DNA of 64,000 nucleotides from Marinimicrococcus flavescens (GTDB taxonomy: Bacteria; Pseudomonadota; Alphaproteobacteria; Geminicoccales; Geminicoccaceae). The first letter of the stretch is position 1. Every line of letters starts with the position of its first letter. The DNA lies in assembly GCA_029211145.1 (NCBI GenBank), contig JARGEQ010000008.1, forward strand, positions 1 through 64,000. The letters run 5' to 3'. Positions 57,000 through 64,000 of the stretch are shown here, one piece after another. A program made the position numbers and the translations under genes. Under the pieces are notes generated by a model that worked only from the letters and a program-made list of their open reading frames with translations, did not search any database and was not told the origin of the DNA.

Positions 57000-57240
57000 A
57001 GGCCCGGGGCGGTCGCAGGTCCGGCCGCAGCCCCTGCAGCAGAGCCGCCGCTGCAAGCCGGCCCGGCCCCGGCACACCGGCCCCACCGCGTCGCGCCGTG
57101 GGCAGAGCCGCTCCGCCACCAGCCGCCCCTCCAGGGCCGCGACGGGCTTCGGCCGCCGACGAGCGCCATCGAGGACCGCCCGTACCTCGGCGCGCTGCGC
57201 CGCTGCCCGGCCGCCGGCGACCTCGTGGATCAGGACAGCG
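57000..57240 (-). pseudogene. remnant of an IS1595-like transposase zinc-ribbon region
   Basis: A minus-strand frame reads ...AALEGRLVAERLCPRRDAV then GLQRRLCCRGCGRT (the last Thr at 57018-57020), resembling the N-terminal zinc ribbon of IS1595-family transposases (CPxC...GLQRxxCxGCGRT). The second zinc cysteine is Arg, and after the Thr the expected FNALTGTPLARLR is found only in pieces in another frame (GLARYAMAWR), so at least one frameshift is needed. It lacks the DDE domain. This looks like an old, decayed insertion sequence; the match is by eye only. Confidence 0.4.
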
Positions 57241-57344
57241 CCGCCGGCACGGCGCAACGGCCGCGGACCGGGAACCGCACTAGGCGCGACCCGGCGGCTG
57301 GGCTATTTCCGCCGAGGTTCGGCCACTGCCCGGAAGACTGCGCC

Positions 57345-58526
57345 ATGACGGCTCCCGATCTGCGGACCTTCGCCACCAGCTGGGCCTTCCCGACGACCGT
57401 GCTGTTCGGCGTGGGCGGGATCGCCAAGGCGCCGCGGGCCTGCCAGGGCGCCGGCATGAGCCGGCCCCTGGTGGTGACGGACCGCGGCCTCGCCGACCTG
57501 CCGTTCGTAGGGACGCTCATGGAGGCGCTGGCCGGCGCCGGTCTGGAGCCGCTGCTCTTCGCCGAGGTGCGCTCCAACCCCGTCGGCGCCAATGTCGAGG
57601 CTGGCGTGGCGGCCTTCGGGGAGGGCAGGTGCGACGGGGTGCTGGCGATCGGCGGCGGCAGCGCGCTCGACGCCGGCAAGGCCATCGCCTTCCAGGCAGG
57701 CCAGACCAGACCCTTCTTCAGCTTCGCCGGATCGGGCGGGCGCTGGCGGCAGGCGGATGCGGACGCGATCCGTCCGGTGGTGGCGATCCCCACCACGGCC
57801 GGCACCGGCAGCGAGGTGAGCCAGGGCGTGGTGATCACCGAGGAGGCGGGGCGCAGCAAGCAGATCGTGTTCCACCCAAGCATGATGCCCAAGGCCGCCA
57901 TTCTCGATGCGGACCTCACCATCGGGCTGCCGCCGCTGCTCACCGCCGGCACCGGCATGGATGCGCTTGCCCACTGCCTCGAGGCCTACTGCGCGCCGGG
58001 CTTTCATCCGATGTGCGAGGGCATCGCCGTGGAGGGCGTGCGGCTGGTGCGCGAGGCGCTGCCGCGCGCCCACGCGGATGGCGCCGATCGCGAGGCACGC
58101 AGCATGATGCTGGCGGCCTCCGCCATGGGGGCGGTAGCCTTCCAGAAGGGGCTGGGCGCCGTGCACAGCCTGAGCCACCCGATCGGCGCCGTCCACGACA
58201 CCCATCACGGGCTCACCAACGGCGTGCTGCTGCCCTATGTGCTGGCCCACAACCGGCCTGCCATCGAGGAGCGGATCGTCCGCCTCGCCGGCTGGCTGGG
58301 CCTGCCCAAAGCGAGCTTCAGCGGCTTTCTCGACTGGCTTCTCGAGCTGCGCGCCACGCTGGCAGTGCCGCACAGCCTGGCAGCACTCGGGGTCCCGGGG
58401 CAGGATTTCGCCGGGCTCGCGCGGATGGCGGCCGCCGATCCGACCGCCGCCGGCAATCCCCTGCCGGTCGACGAGCAGAGCCTGCGGATTTTGCTCGAGC
58501 AGGCGCATGACGGTACGGCATTCTAA
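57345..58526 (+). CDS. iron-containing alcohol dehydrogenase
   Basis: A 393-residue group III (Fe-type) alcohol dehydrogenase-like protein. Family motifs: LAIGGGSALDAGKAIAF (dinucleotide binding), PTTAGTGSEVSQGVVI, AGTGMDALAHCLEAY and HSLSHPIGAVHDTHHG, which holds the metal-binding histidines. The ATG at 57345 was chosen because the in-frame region upstream (to 56958) has no similarity to this family and belongs to a different, decayed sequence. The substrate is unknown. Confidence 0.86.
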   Translation: MTAPDLRTFATSWAFPTTVLFGVGGIAKAPRACQGAGMSRPLVVTDRGLADLPFVGTLMEALAGAGLEPLLFAEVRSNPVGANVEAGVAAFGEGRCDGVLAIGGGSALDAGKAIAFQAGQTRPFFSFAGSGGRWRQADADAIRPVVAIPTTAGTGSEVSQGVVITEEAGRSKQIVFHPSMMPKAAILDADLTIGLPPLLTAGTGMDALAHCLEAYCAPGFHPMCEGIAVEGVRLVREALPRAHADGADREARSMMLAASAMGAVAFQKGLGAVHSLSHPIGAVHDTHHGLTNGVLLPYVLAHNRPAIEERIVRLAGWLGLPKASFSGFLDWLLELRATLAVPHSLAALGVPGQDFAGLARMAAADPTAAGNPLPVDEQSLRILLEQAHDGTAF

Positions 58527-58652
58527 GCGCCAGCTTGCCGCCACGCTTACGAGCGCTTAACCCGTTTTTCGCAGAATAGGCGCTGGCCGGGCGCGCAAAC
58601 CCCATCGTCGCGCCCGGCCGCCCCGCCTCCGGGTGCCCTCCCGGAGCAGGAA

Positions 58653-59975
58653 GTGAAGCTCACCGTCCTCGTCGAATCGCTCTGGGTGCTGGGAACGCGG
58701 CTGATCCTGCGCGCCGCCAATCTCGTGGTCTTCATGATCCTGGCGCGCGCCCTGAGCGTCGCCGAGTTCGGGTTCTACGGCTACGTCATGGCGACCGCGG
58801 TGGTGCTGTCGGTGGCCTTCGATCTGGGGCAGCGCCAGTCGACCGCCTTCTTCATCGGCCGCGAGCCGGAAAACCGCGCCGACTACACCACCCACATGCT
58901 CTTTATGTGGCTGGTGCTGGGCAGCGCCGGCACGCTCGCCTGCTGGCTCATGCTGCGCGTCGGCAACTACGAGGAGAGCTACGGCCTGCTGATCCTGGTG
59001 GGGGCGCTGAACACCGCGCCGATGCTGCTGCTGCGCACCGGCCAGGGGGCCTTCTTGGGCGCCGGCCGGCTCGATGCCTACAACCGCTCCGAGCTGGTCT
59101 CGCGCATCGTCATGGTGACGGGCACGGCGGGCCTGTGGCTGGCCGACGGCCTCACCATCGCCGCGGCCTTGTGGCTCCTGCTGGCCTCGCACGCCACGGC
59201 GGCCCTCTACCTCCTCTGGCGGCTGGCCGGCGACCTGCGGCCGGCAGCGCTGGTCGACTGGCCGCTGATCCGCCGGATGCTGCGGCACGGCGCCGTTTTC
59301 GCCGGCAGCGTGCTGATGATGATCCTTTTGGGCCGGATCGGCATCTGGCTGGTCTCGGCGATGATGGGCGAGGAGGCGCTGGGGGTCTATTTCGGCGTGC
59401 TGCGGCTGGGCGAGATGCTGGCCGACGTCGCCGGCGCGGTGGGCCTGGTCATCTTCAGCCACGGGGTGCGTGCCGCCGACCCCCGAGAATCGGCGCAGGA
59501 CGCGATCCGCACCGCCCGCCTCGTGACCGCGGTGATGGCGCTGGTCGCGGTGGCGGCGATGCTCGTGGCGCCGCTCTTTTTGTGGCTGCTGCTGGGCAGC
59601 GCCTATGCCGACGAGACCCTGCCCTTCCGCATCATCATGCTGGGCACGCTCTTCGGCTGCTTCAACGTGATGCTCTTTCCCTGCCTCTCGGCGCAGGGCC
59701 TGGCCCGGGTCGGGATCTGGGCCTACGGGCTGGGCTGCGCCGTGGCCTCGCTGGGATGCTGGCTGCTGATCCCGCCTCTGGGCCTCGAAGGCGCGGCGAT
59801 CGCCTACCTGCTGGCCCAGATCGTGGTGGCGAGCTCGATCACCCTGGTCTACCGGCACCGCTTCGGCTTTCGGGCCGGCGAGATCCTCCTGCTGCAGCGC
59901 GAGGATCTCGCCGTCATCCGCCAGCTCGCGGGGCGGGTGCGCGCCCGTCTCGGCCGCCGTTTCACCGGAGGCTGA
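58653..59975 (+). CDS. polysaccharide/lipopolysaccharide flippase (Wzx/MATE-type)
   Basis: A 440-residue membrane protein with about 12-14 helices of the polysaccharide-biosynthesis/MOP superfamily. It starts with LRAANLVVFMILARALSVAEFGFYGYVMA, with GQRQSTAFFIGR and the C-terminal LEGAAIAYLLAQIVVASSITL pattern of these flippases. The start is a GTG at 58653 with GGAG and AGGA just upstream. The gene stands alone, with no glycosyltransferases next to it. Confidence 0.8.
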   Translation: MKLTVLVESLWVLGTRLILRAANLVVFMILARALSVAEFGFYGYVMATAVVLSVAFDLGQRQSTAFFIGREPENRADYTTHMLFMWLVLGSAGTLACWLMLRVGNYEESYGLLILVGALNTAPMLLLRTGQGAFLGAGRLDAYNRSELVSRIVMVTGTAGLWLADGLTIAAALWLLLASHATAALYLLWRLAGDLRPAALVDWPLIRRMLRHGAVFAGSVLMMILLGRIGIWLVSAMMGEEALGVYFGVLRLGEMLADVAGAVGLVIFSHGVRAADPRESAQDAIRTARLVTAVMALVAVAAMLVAPLFLWLLLGSAYADETLPFRIIMLGTLFGCFNVMLFPCLSAQGLARVGIWAYGLGCAVASLGCWLLIPPLGLEGAAIAYLLAQIVVASSITLVYRHRFGFRAGEILLLQREDLAVIRQLAGRVRARLGRRFTGG

Positions 59976-59978
59976 GCC

Positions 59979-60536
59979 TCACGCCGTCGCCTGGCGCCGC
60001 GACGCGCGGTTCCACGGCATCACTGCCAGGAGCCGCGCCATGCCGCAAAAGCCGGTGATGCCCGCCACCAGCAGGCCGGCGCCGACAAAGCCGCTCAGGG
60101 CGTGCCACCAGGGCGAGACCAGCACCCCCAGGAGAAAGCCGGACAGCGCCAGGGAGCCGGCAGCGATCTGCACCTGGCGCATCAGCGGCAAAGGGGCGCC
60201 GGCGTCGCCCTCCACCGGCAGGCCGGCGCGCTTCCAGGCCTGCAGCCCGCCCGCCAGATGACAGAGCTCGCCCGCACCCGCGGCGAGCAGCCGCTCTCCC
60301 GCCTGCCGCGAGCGGGCGCCGCTGCTGCACATGAGGACGAGGCGCTGGTCGGCCGGTGCCGTCTGCGGCCGCGCCTCGAGCTCGCCCGGCGGCACGCTGA
60401 CGGCACCCGCAATCCGCTCGCGGCGGTACTCGTCCCGTGCCCGCACGTCGACCAGCCGGACCTCGCCAGCCTCGAGCCATGCGCGCAAGGTGGCCGGATC
60501 GACCTCGCGCAGAGTCCCCTCGCCGCGTTCCGCCAT
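59979..60536 (-). CDS. rhodanese-domain protein with C-terminal DUF2892 membrane region
   Basis: A 185-residue protein with an N-terminal rhodanese domain (catalytic Cys70 in CSSGARS, after LVDVRARDEY and HLAGGLQAWK) and a C-terminal pair of helices (SLALSGFLLGVLVSPWW and GAGLLVAGITGFCGMARLL), as in YgaP-type sulfur transferases. It moves sulfane sulfur, and its gene is divergent from the persulfide dioxygenase-like gene through an AT-rich 95-bp region, as in sulfide-detoxification modules. Confidence 0.85.
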   Translation of the reverse strand: MAERGEGTLREVDPATLRAWLEAGEVRLVDVRARDEYRRERIAGAVSVPPGELEARPQTAPADQRLVLMCSSGARSRQAGERLLAAGAGELCHLAGGLQAWKRAGLPVEGDAGAPLPLMRQVQIAAGSLALSGFLLGVLVSPWWHALSGFVGAGLLVAGITGFCGMARLLAVMPWNRASRRQATA

Positions 60537-60631
60537 CTTCGTTCTCCCTCGTCCTAGATACTTTATATCCGATGTTGCTAATATATAGGATCCTTACGTA
60601 AACTCAAGACAGCGGCGAAAAGGAGCTCGTC
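60537..60631. promoter_or_regulatory. AT-rich divergent promoter of the rhodanese and MBL genes
   Basis: A 95-bp AT-rich stretch in a GC-rich neighbourhood, with TTTATATCC and GCTAATATATAGGATCC (60577-60593). In several proteobacteria, rhodanese and persulfide-dioxygenase genes are repressed by ArsR-type BigR/SqrR regulators binding AT-rich operators in such regions. No BigR gene lies in the window, so this is a candidate site only. Confidence 0.4.
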
Positions 60632-61492
60632 ATGCAACTGAGTGTCGAATCGTTCTTCGACGGGGCGACCGGCACCGTCTCGCACCTGGTCGTCGAGCCG
60701 AACGGGCGGCGGTGCGCCATCATCGACTCGGTGCTGGACTACGAGGCGGCGTCGGGGCGGACCCGCACCGACTCGGCCGACCGGATCATCGAGACGGTCG
60801 AGGCGCGCGGCCTCGAGGTGGCCTGGATCCTCGAGACGCACGCCCATGCCGACCATCTGAGCGCCGCCAAGTACCTGAAGAAGCGGCTGGGCGGACGGAT
60901 CGGCATCGGGGCGCGGATCACCGAGGTGCAGAAGATCTTCAAGGACGTCTTCAACCTCGAGGGCACCTTCAACACCGACGGCAGCCAGTTCGATCACCTG
61001 TTCGCCGACGGCGAGACCTTCGCCATCGGCCGCCTCGAGGTGCGGGTGATGTACACGCCGGGCCACACCCCGGCCTGCTGCACCTATGTCATGGAGGACG
61101 CCGCCTTCGTCGGCGACACGCTCTTCATGCCGGACGGCGGGACAGCGCGGGCCGACTTCCCCGGCGGCGACGCCGGCCAGCTCTATCGCTCGATCCAGCG
61201 CATCCTGGCGCTGCCGCCCGAGACCCGTCTCTTCATCTGCCACGACTACCAGCCGGGCGGCCGCGAGCCGCGCTGGGAGACCACCGTGGCCGAGGAGCGC
61301 GAGCGCAACATCCATGTGGGCGGCGGCAGGGACGAGAGCGCGTTCGTCGCCATGCGGACCGCCCGCGACAGCACGCTCTCGACGCCGACGCTGCTGATCC
61401 CCTCGATCCAGATCAACGTGCGGGCCGGCGACATGCCGCCGCCCGAGGACAATGGCGTGGCCTACATCAAGGTGCCGCTCAACCGGATCTGA
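60632..61492 (+). CDS. persulfide-dioxygenase-like MBL-fold hydrolase (Blh/SdoA-type)
   Basis: A 286-residue metallo-beta-lactamase-fold protein. It has metal-ligand motifs THAHADHL (H70, H72, D74, H75), TPGHTPACCTYV, VGDTLFMPDGGTARADFPGG and ICHDYQPGG, typical of the ETHE1/Blh persulfide dioxygenases. These oxidise glutathione persulfide to sulfite. AAAGGAG lies 8-14 bp before the ATG. It is divergent from the rhodanese gene. Confidence 0.85.
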   Translation: MQLSVESFFDGATGTVSHLVVEPNGRRCAIIDSVLDYEAASGRTRTDSADRIIETVEARGLEVAWILETHAHADHLSAAKYLKKRLGGRIGIGARITEVQKIFKDVFNLEGTFNTDGSQFDHLFADGETFAIGRLEVRVMYTPGHTPACCTYVMEDAAFVGDTLFMPDGGTARADFPGGDAGQLYRSIQRILALPPETRLFICHDYQPGGREPRWETTVAEERERNIHVGGGRDESAFVAMRTARDSTLSTPTLLIPSIQINVRAGDMPPPEDNGVAYIKVPLNRI

Positions 61493-61568
61493 CGCCGCCG
61501 GGCTTGGCGCGCGCAGCAGCGGTGGCTAGCTTCGGCTCTCCCGTCGGCCAGGGCGAGTCCCCACCCCC

Positions 61569-62612
61569 GTGACGTCGCGCCTCCAACCCGTGCTGGCAGC
61601 CTCGTGGCTCGTCATCGTCGTGCTGCTCGGCGGCATCCTCGTGGCCGGCCGCGAGGTGCTGATCCCACTGGCCCTGGCGATCGTGATCTGGCAGCTCGTC
61701 AACGCCATCGCCCGGCTCTACCGCCGGGTGCGGATCCGCGGCCAGACAGCGCCCCGCTGGGCGCGCTTCGTGCTGGCGCTCGTGACCATCGCGCTGGGGC
61801 TCTATCTCGCGATCGACGTGATCGCCAGCAACGTCGCCCAGGTCTCGCAGGCGGCCGGCGCGTACGAGGAGAGTCTGCAGCGGATGCTGGCGGCCTTGCG
61901 CGCGCGCTTCGACATCACCGCGGCACCGCCGGCCAGCCGGCTGCTCGAGGGGATCGACATCGGCGGGCTGGTCGCCCGGCTCTCCTCGGCACTGGGCACC
62001 CTCGCCGGCAATATCGGCCTCGTGCTGCTCTACGTGGTTTTCCTGCTGTTCGAGCAGGAGAGCTTCGACCGCAAGATCGACGCGCTCTTTCCCGAGCCCG
62101 GGCGGGCCGCCGAGGTGCGCCGGGTGCTGTCCGACATCGAGGACCGCATCGCCCGCTATCTGTGGATCAAGACGCTCTTGAGCGTGGCCACCGCAGCCCT
62201 CTCCTGGGCGGTCCTCAAGCCGGTCGGCGTGACCTTCGCCGAGTTCTGGGCGCTCATCGTCTTCCTGCTCAACTTCATCCCCACGATCGGCTCGATCTTC
62301 GCGGTCCTCCTGCCCACCCTCCTCACCCTGCTGCAGTTCGCCGACGCCGGGCCGGTACTGATCGTTCTGGCGGGACTGGGCTCGGTGCAGTTCGTCCTGG
62401 GCAATCTTCTCGAGCCTCGGCTCATGGGCAGCTCGCTCAACCTCAGTCCCATGGTGATGATCGTCTCGCTGGCGCTGTGGGGCAGCCTGTGGGGCGTGGC
62501 CGGCATGTTCCTGTGCGTGCCGATCACCGTGATGGTGATGATCGTCTGCGCCGAGTTCCCCGCCACGCGGCCGCTCGCGGTGCTGCTCTCGAGCACCGGC
62601 CGGGTCGATTGA
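61569..62612 (+). CDS. AI-2E family transporter
   Basis: A 347-residue membrane permease of the same family as the gene at 4336. It has the N-terminal helices ASWLVIVVLLGGILVAG and the C-terminal landmarks LLNFIPTIGSIFAVLLPTLLTLLQFADAG and VQFVLGNLLEPRLMGSSLNLSPMVMIVSLALW. The start is a GTG at 61569. The substrate is unknown. It follows the MBL gene after 76 bp. Confidence 0.85.
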   Translation: MTSRLQPVLAASWLVIVVLLGGILVAGREVLIPLALAIVIWQLVNAIARLYRRVRIRGQTAPRWARFVLALVTIALGLYLAIDVIASNVAQVSQAAGAYEESLQRMLAALRARFDITAAPPASRLLEGIDIGGLVARLSSALGTLAGNIGLVLLYVVFLLFEQESFDRKIDALFPEPGRAAEVRRVLSDIEDRIARYLWIKTLLSVATAALSWAVLKPVGVTFAEFWALIVFLLNFIPTIGSIFAVLLPTLLTLLQFADAGPVLIVLAGLGSVQFVLGNLLEPRLMGSSLNLSPMVMIVSLALWGSLWGVAGMFLCVPITVMVMIVCAEFPATRPLAVLLSSTGRVD

Positions 62613-62712
62613 AGGTATCACCTGTGCACAGAAGATGACTGGCTAGCCATCTACCGCCAGTAGTATATCCAGCTTCGCTGCTCGCCCACTTGCTCCTCGT
62701 CGAAGCGAACTG

Positions 62713-64000
62713 ATGAACGCCGTCATCGCCTGTCTCACGAACGATCACGACGACTGGCTGGTCGTGGTCGCCGCCCTCGTATGCCTTGCCGCCAGCTGGC
62801 AGACGATGGGGCTCCAGGCCCGGGCGGCTGCCGTGCGCGTGCATCAGCGGGTGGTCTGGCTCGCCGCCGCCGCCACCACCGCCGGCCTCGGCTTCTGGGC
62901 CACCCATTTCGTCGCGATGCTCGGCTACCAGGTCCTGCCGACGAGCTACCGCCCGGGTCTCACCGCGTTCTCGCTGCTGATCGCGATCAACGGCGCAGGG
63001 CTCGGGATCGGCCTGACCATCTCGCCGCGCGCCCCCGTCCGGGCGGTCGGCGGCGCCCTGCTCCTGCTCGCCATCGTCGTCATGCACTTCACCGGCATGG
63101 CCGCCATGGAAGTGTCGGCCATCCAGCACTGGGACGGGAACTTCGTGGCGTGGTCCGCCCTCCTGGGCGCCGGGTTCGGTGCCGCCGCCTTCGGCCTGCC
63201 GGCGATGCCCGGGCGGCGCGCGATCTCGAGCGTCCTGCTGACCCTCGCGGTCCTTTCCCTGCACTTCACCGGCATGGCGGCGCTGCGCCTCGAGTACACG
63301 CCGCTTTTGAGCCCGCCGGAGTCGGCGATCCTGCCTTCGCATCTGGCCCTGGCGGTGACCGCGGTGGCCGTGGTGGCCCTGCTGGCAGGCCAGGCCGCCA
63401 TGCGGATCGACCGTCATCTGGCGCAACGCGACCGGCACGAGGCGCAGCGGCTGCGCCACCTTGCCGAGGCGGCCCTCGAAGGCCTCGCCATCCACGAGAA
63501 CGGTGTGATCCGCGATGCCAACACCTCCTTCGCACGGCTCGTCGGCCTGACACGGCCGGAGATTTTGGGGCGGCGGATCGACACGTTCCTTCCCCCCGCC
63601 CTTCTCGCCCAGATCGGCGGCGTGGCAGTGGAAGGGGAGGTCGTGCGGCCCACCGGCGAGACAATCCCGGTGGAGATCCTCGGACGCCCCCTCGAGCTCC
63701 CCGACGGGCCGGCCGAGGTCGTGGCATTGCGCGACCTGCGCGTGCAGCGTGCCGCCGAGGCGCGAATCCGCCACATGGCACGGCACGACCAGCTCACCGG
63801 CCTGCCTAACCGGGCGGCGCTCAAGACCATGCTCGCGCAGGAGGTCGAGAAGGCGGCACGGGAGGGGACCAGCCTCGCCGTGCTGCTGATCGACATTGCC
63901 GGCCTGCGGGACATCAACAGCGTCCACGGCGAATCCGCGGGCGACAAGATGTTGCGGGAGACGGCGGCCCGCCTCGCGAGCTGTGTCGGCGAGGAGACGC
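62713..64000 (+). CDS. MHYT-PAS-GGDEF diguanylate cyclase (partial at window end)
   Basis: A membrane sensor cut by the window end (429 codons seen). The N-terminal part has MHYT-type repeats (ATHFVAMLGYQ, VMHFTGMAAMEV, SLHFTGMAALRLE) in about seven helices, proposed to sense diatomic gases or copper. A PAS domain follows (about residues 255-350, AALEGLAIHENGVIRDANTSF), then the start of a GGDEF domain (ARHDQLTGLPNRAALKTML). Its active-site loop lies beyond the window, so catalytic activity cannot be judged. Upstream, ACTGGC...GCCAGT (62638-62661) is an inverted repeat in the 100-bp gap, a possible operator. Confidence 0.85.
   Translation, partial: MNAVIACLTNDHDDWLVVVAALVCLAASWQTMGLQARAAAVRVHQRVVWLAAAATTAGLGFWATHFVAMLGYQVLPTSYRPGLTAFSLLIAINGAGLGIGLTISPRAPVRAVGGALLLLAIVVMHFTGMAAMEVSAIQHWDGNFVAWSALLGAGFGAAAFGLPAMPGRRAISSVLLTLAVLSLHFTGMAALRLEYTPLLSPPESAILPSHLALAVTAVAVVALLAGQAAMRIDRHLAQRDRHEAQRLRHLAEAALEGLAIHENGVIRDANTSFARLVGLTRPEILGRRIDTFLPPALLAQIGGVAVEGEVVRPTGETIPVEILGRPLELPDGPAEVVALRDLRVQRAAEARIRHMARHDQLTGLPNRAALKTMLAQEVEKAAREGTSLAVLLIDIAGLRDINSVHGESAGDKMLRETAARLASCVGEET

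Noticed and set aside
56958-57344. N-terminal extension of the Fe-ADH open frame to 56958
   Set aside because: The extension has no similarity to alcohol dehydrogenases, and the family N-terminus begins at the ATG at 57345.
62638-62661. ACTGGC/GCCAGT inverted repeat as a terminator of the AI-2E gene
   Set aside because: The stem is only 6 bp with a 12-base loop and no T-run; it is at best an operator candidate, noted with the MHYT gene.

Overview
The window is 64 kb of very GC-rich, densely packed bacterial chromosome. Gene families and gene order (RppH, CnoX thioredoxin with LonSB, Trm112 and DUF971, dnaK-dnaJ, TRAP transporters, RutR-type regulator, many MHYT/GGDEF/EAL proteins) point to a free-living alphaproteobacterium, probably of the Rhodospirillales/Geminicoccales type; the exact taxon is not resolved from sequence alone. 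No rRNA, tRNA, CRISPR array, prophage or intact insertion sequence was found. Most long ORFs opposite real genes are GC-driven shadows and are not listed.

Layout. 0.3-4.1 kb: a potB-potC-potA polyamine-type ABC transporter operon with a DMT exporter, all on the minus strand. 4.2-7.5 kb: a 28-residue membrane peptide coupled to an AI-2E family permease, then an EI24 membrane protein and two exported small proteins. 7.8-11.2 kb: Ldh-family dehydrogenase plus MFS transporter, a small conserved protein, and an MlaC-like protein. 11.2-18.2 kb: a divergent elongation-factor-G paralogue, a zinc-finger membrane anti-sigma-like protein, an exported beta-helix protein and two tandem PotD-like binding proteins, which probably serve the PotABC complex 13 kb away. 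18.1-29.8 kb: a RutR-like TetR regulator, a CheB/CheR/PAS fusion with a degenerate CheB part, a PAS-GGDEF-EAL protein, and a reductive pyrimidine-catabolism operon (preT, preA, M20 carbamoylase) preceded by a near-perfect RutR-type operator, then an SGNH hydrolase. 29.9-37.2 kb: rppH, a GST with a long proline-rich tail, a NitT/TauT-type binding protein, dnaK-dnaJ, and two stress-type small proteins. 37.2-42.4 kb: uvrB and a DctPQM TRAP transporter. 42.6-49 kb: cnoX, LonSB, Trm112 and DUF971 in a tightly coupled operon, then sbcD-sbcC. 49-56.4 kb: MFS, FaxC-type GST, DUF599, a glutamine-amidotransferase-like hydrolase, rluB, rsmD, chaC, an SDR and a second DMT exporter. 56.4-64 kb: a 1-kb gene-poor stretch with a dispersed repeat and a decayed transposase remnant, then iron-dependent alcohol dehydrogenase, a polysaccharide flippase, a divergent rhodanese / persulfide-dioxygenase pair, a second AI-2E permease, and a MHYT-PAS-GGDEF protein cut by the window end.

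Themes: (1) polyamine and dicarboxylate uptake; (2) pyrimidine degradation under a likely RutR-like repressor; (3) c-di-GMP and methyl-transfer signalling; (4) protein and DNA quality control (DnaKJ, CnoX, UvrB, SbcCD); (5) sulfide/persulfide detoxification. I found no strong evidence of an undescribed defence or mobile system. The best leads are the RutR-like operator and regulon, the catalytically dead CheB domain, the intergenic repeat present twice, the EF-G paralogue lacking the catalytic histidine, and the GST with a proline-rich extension.
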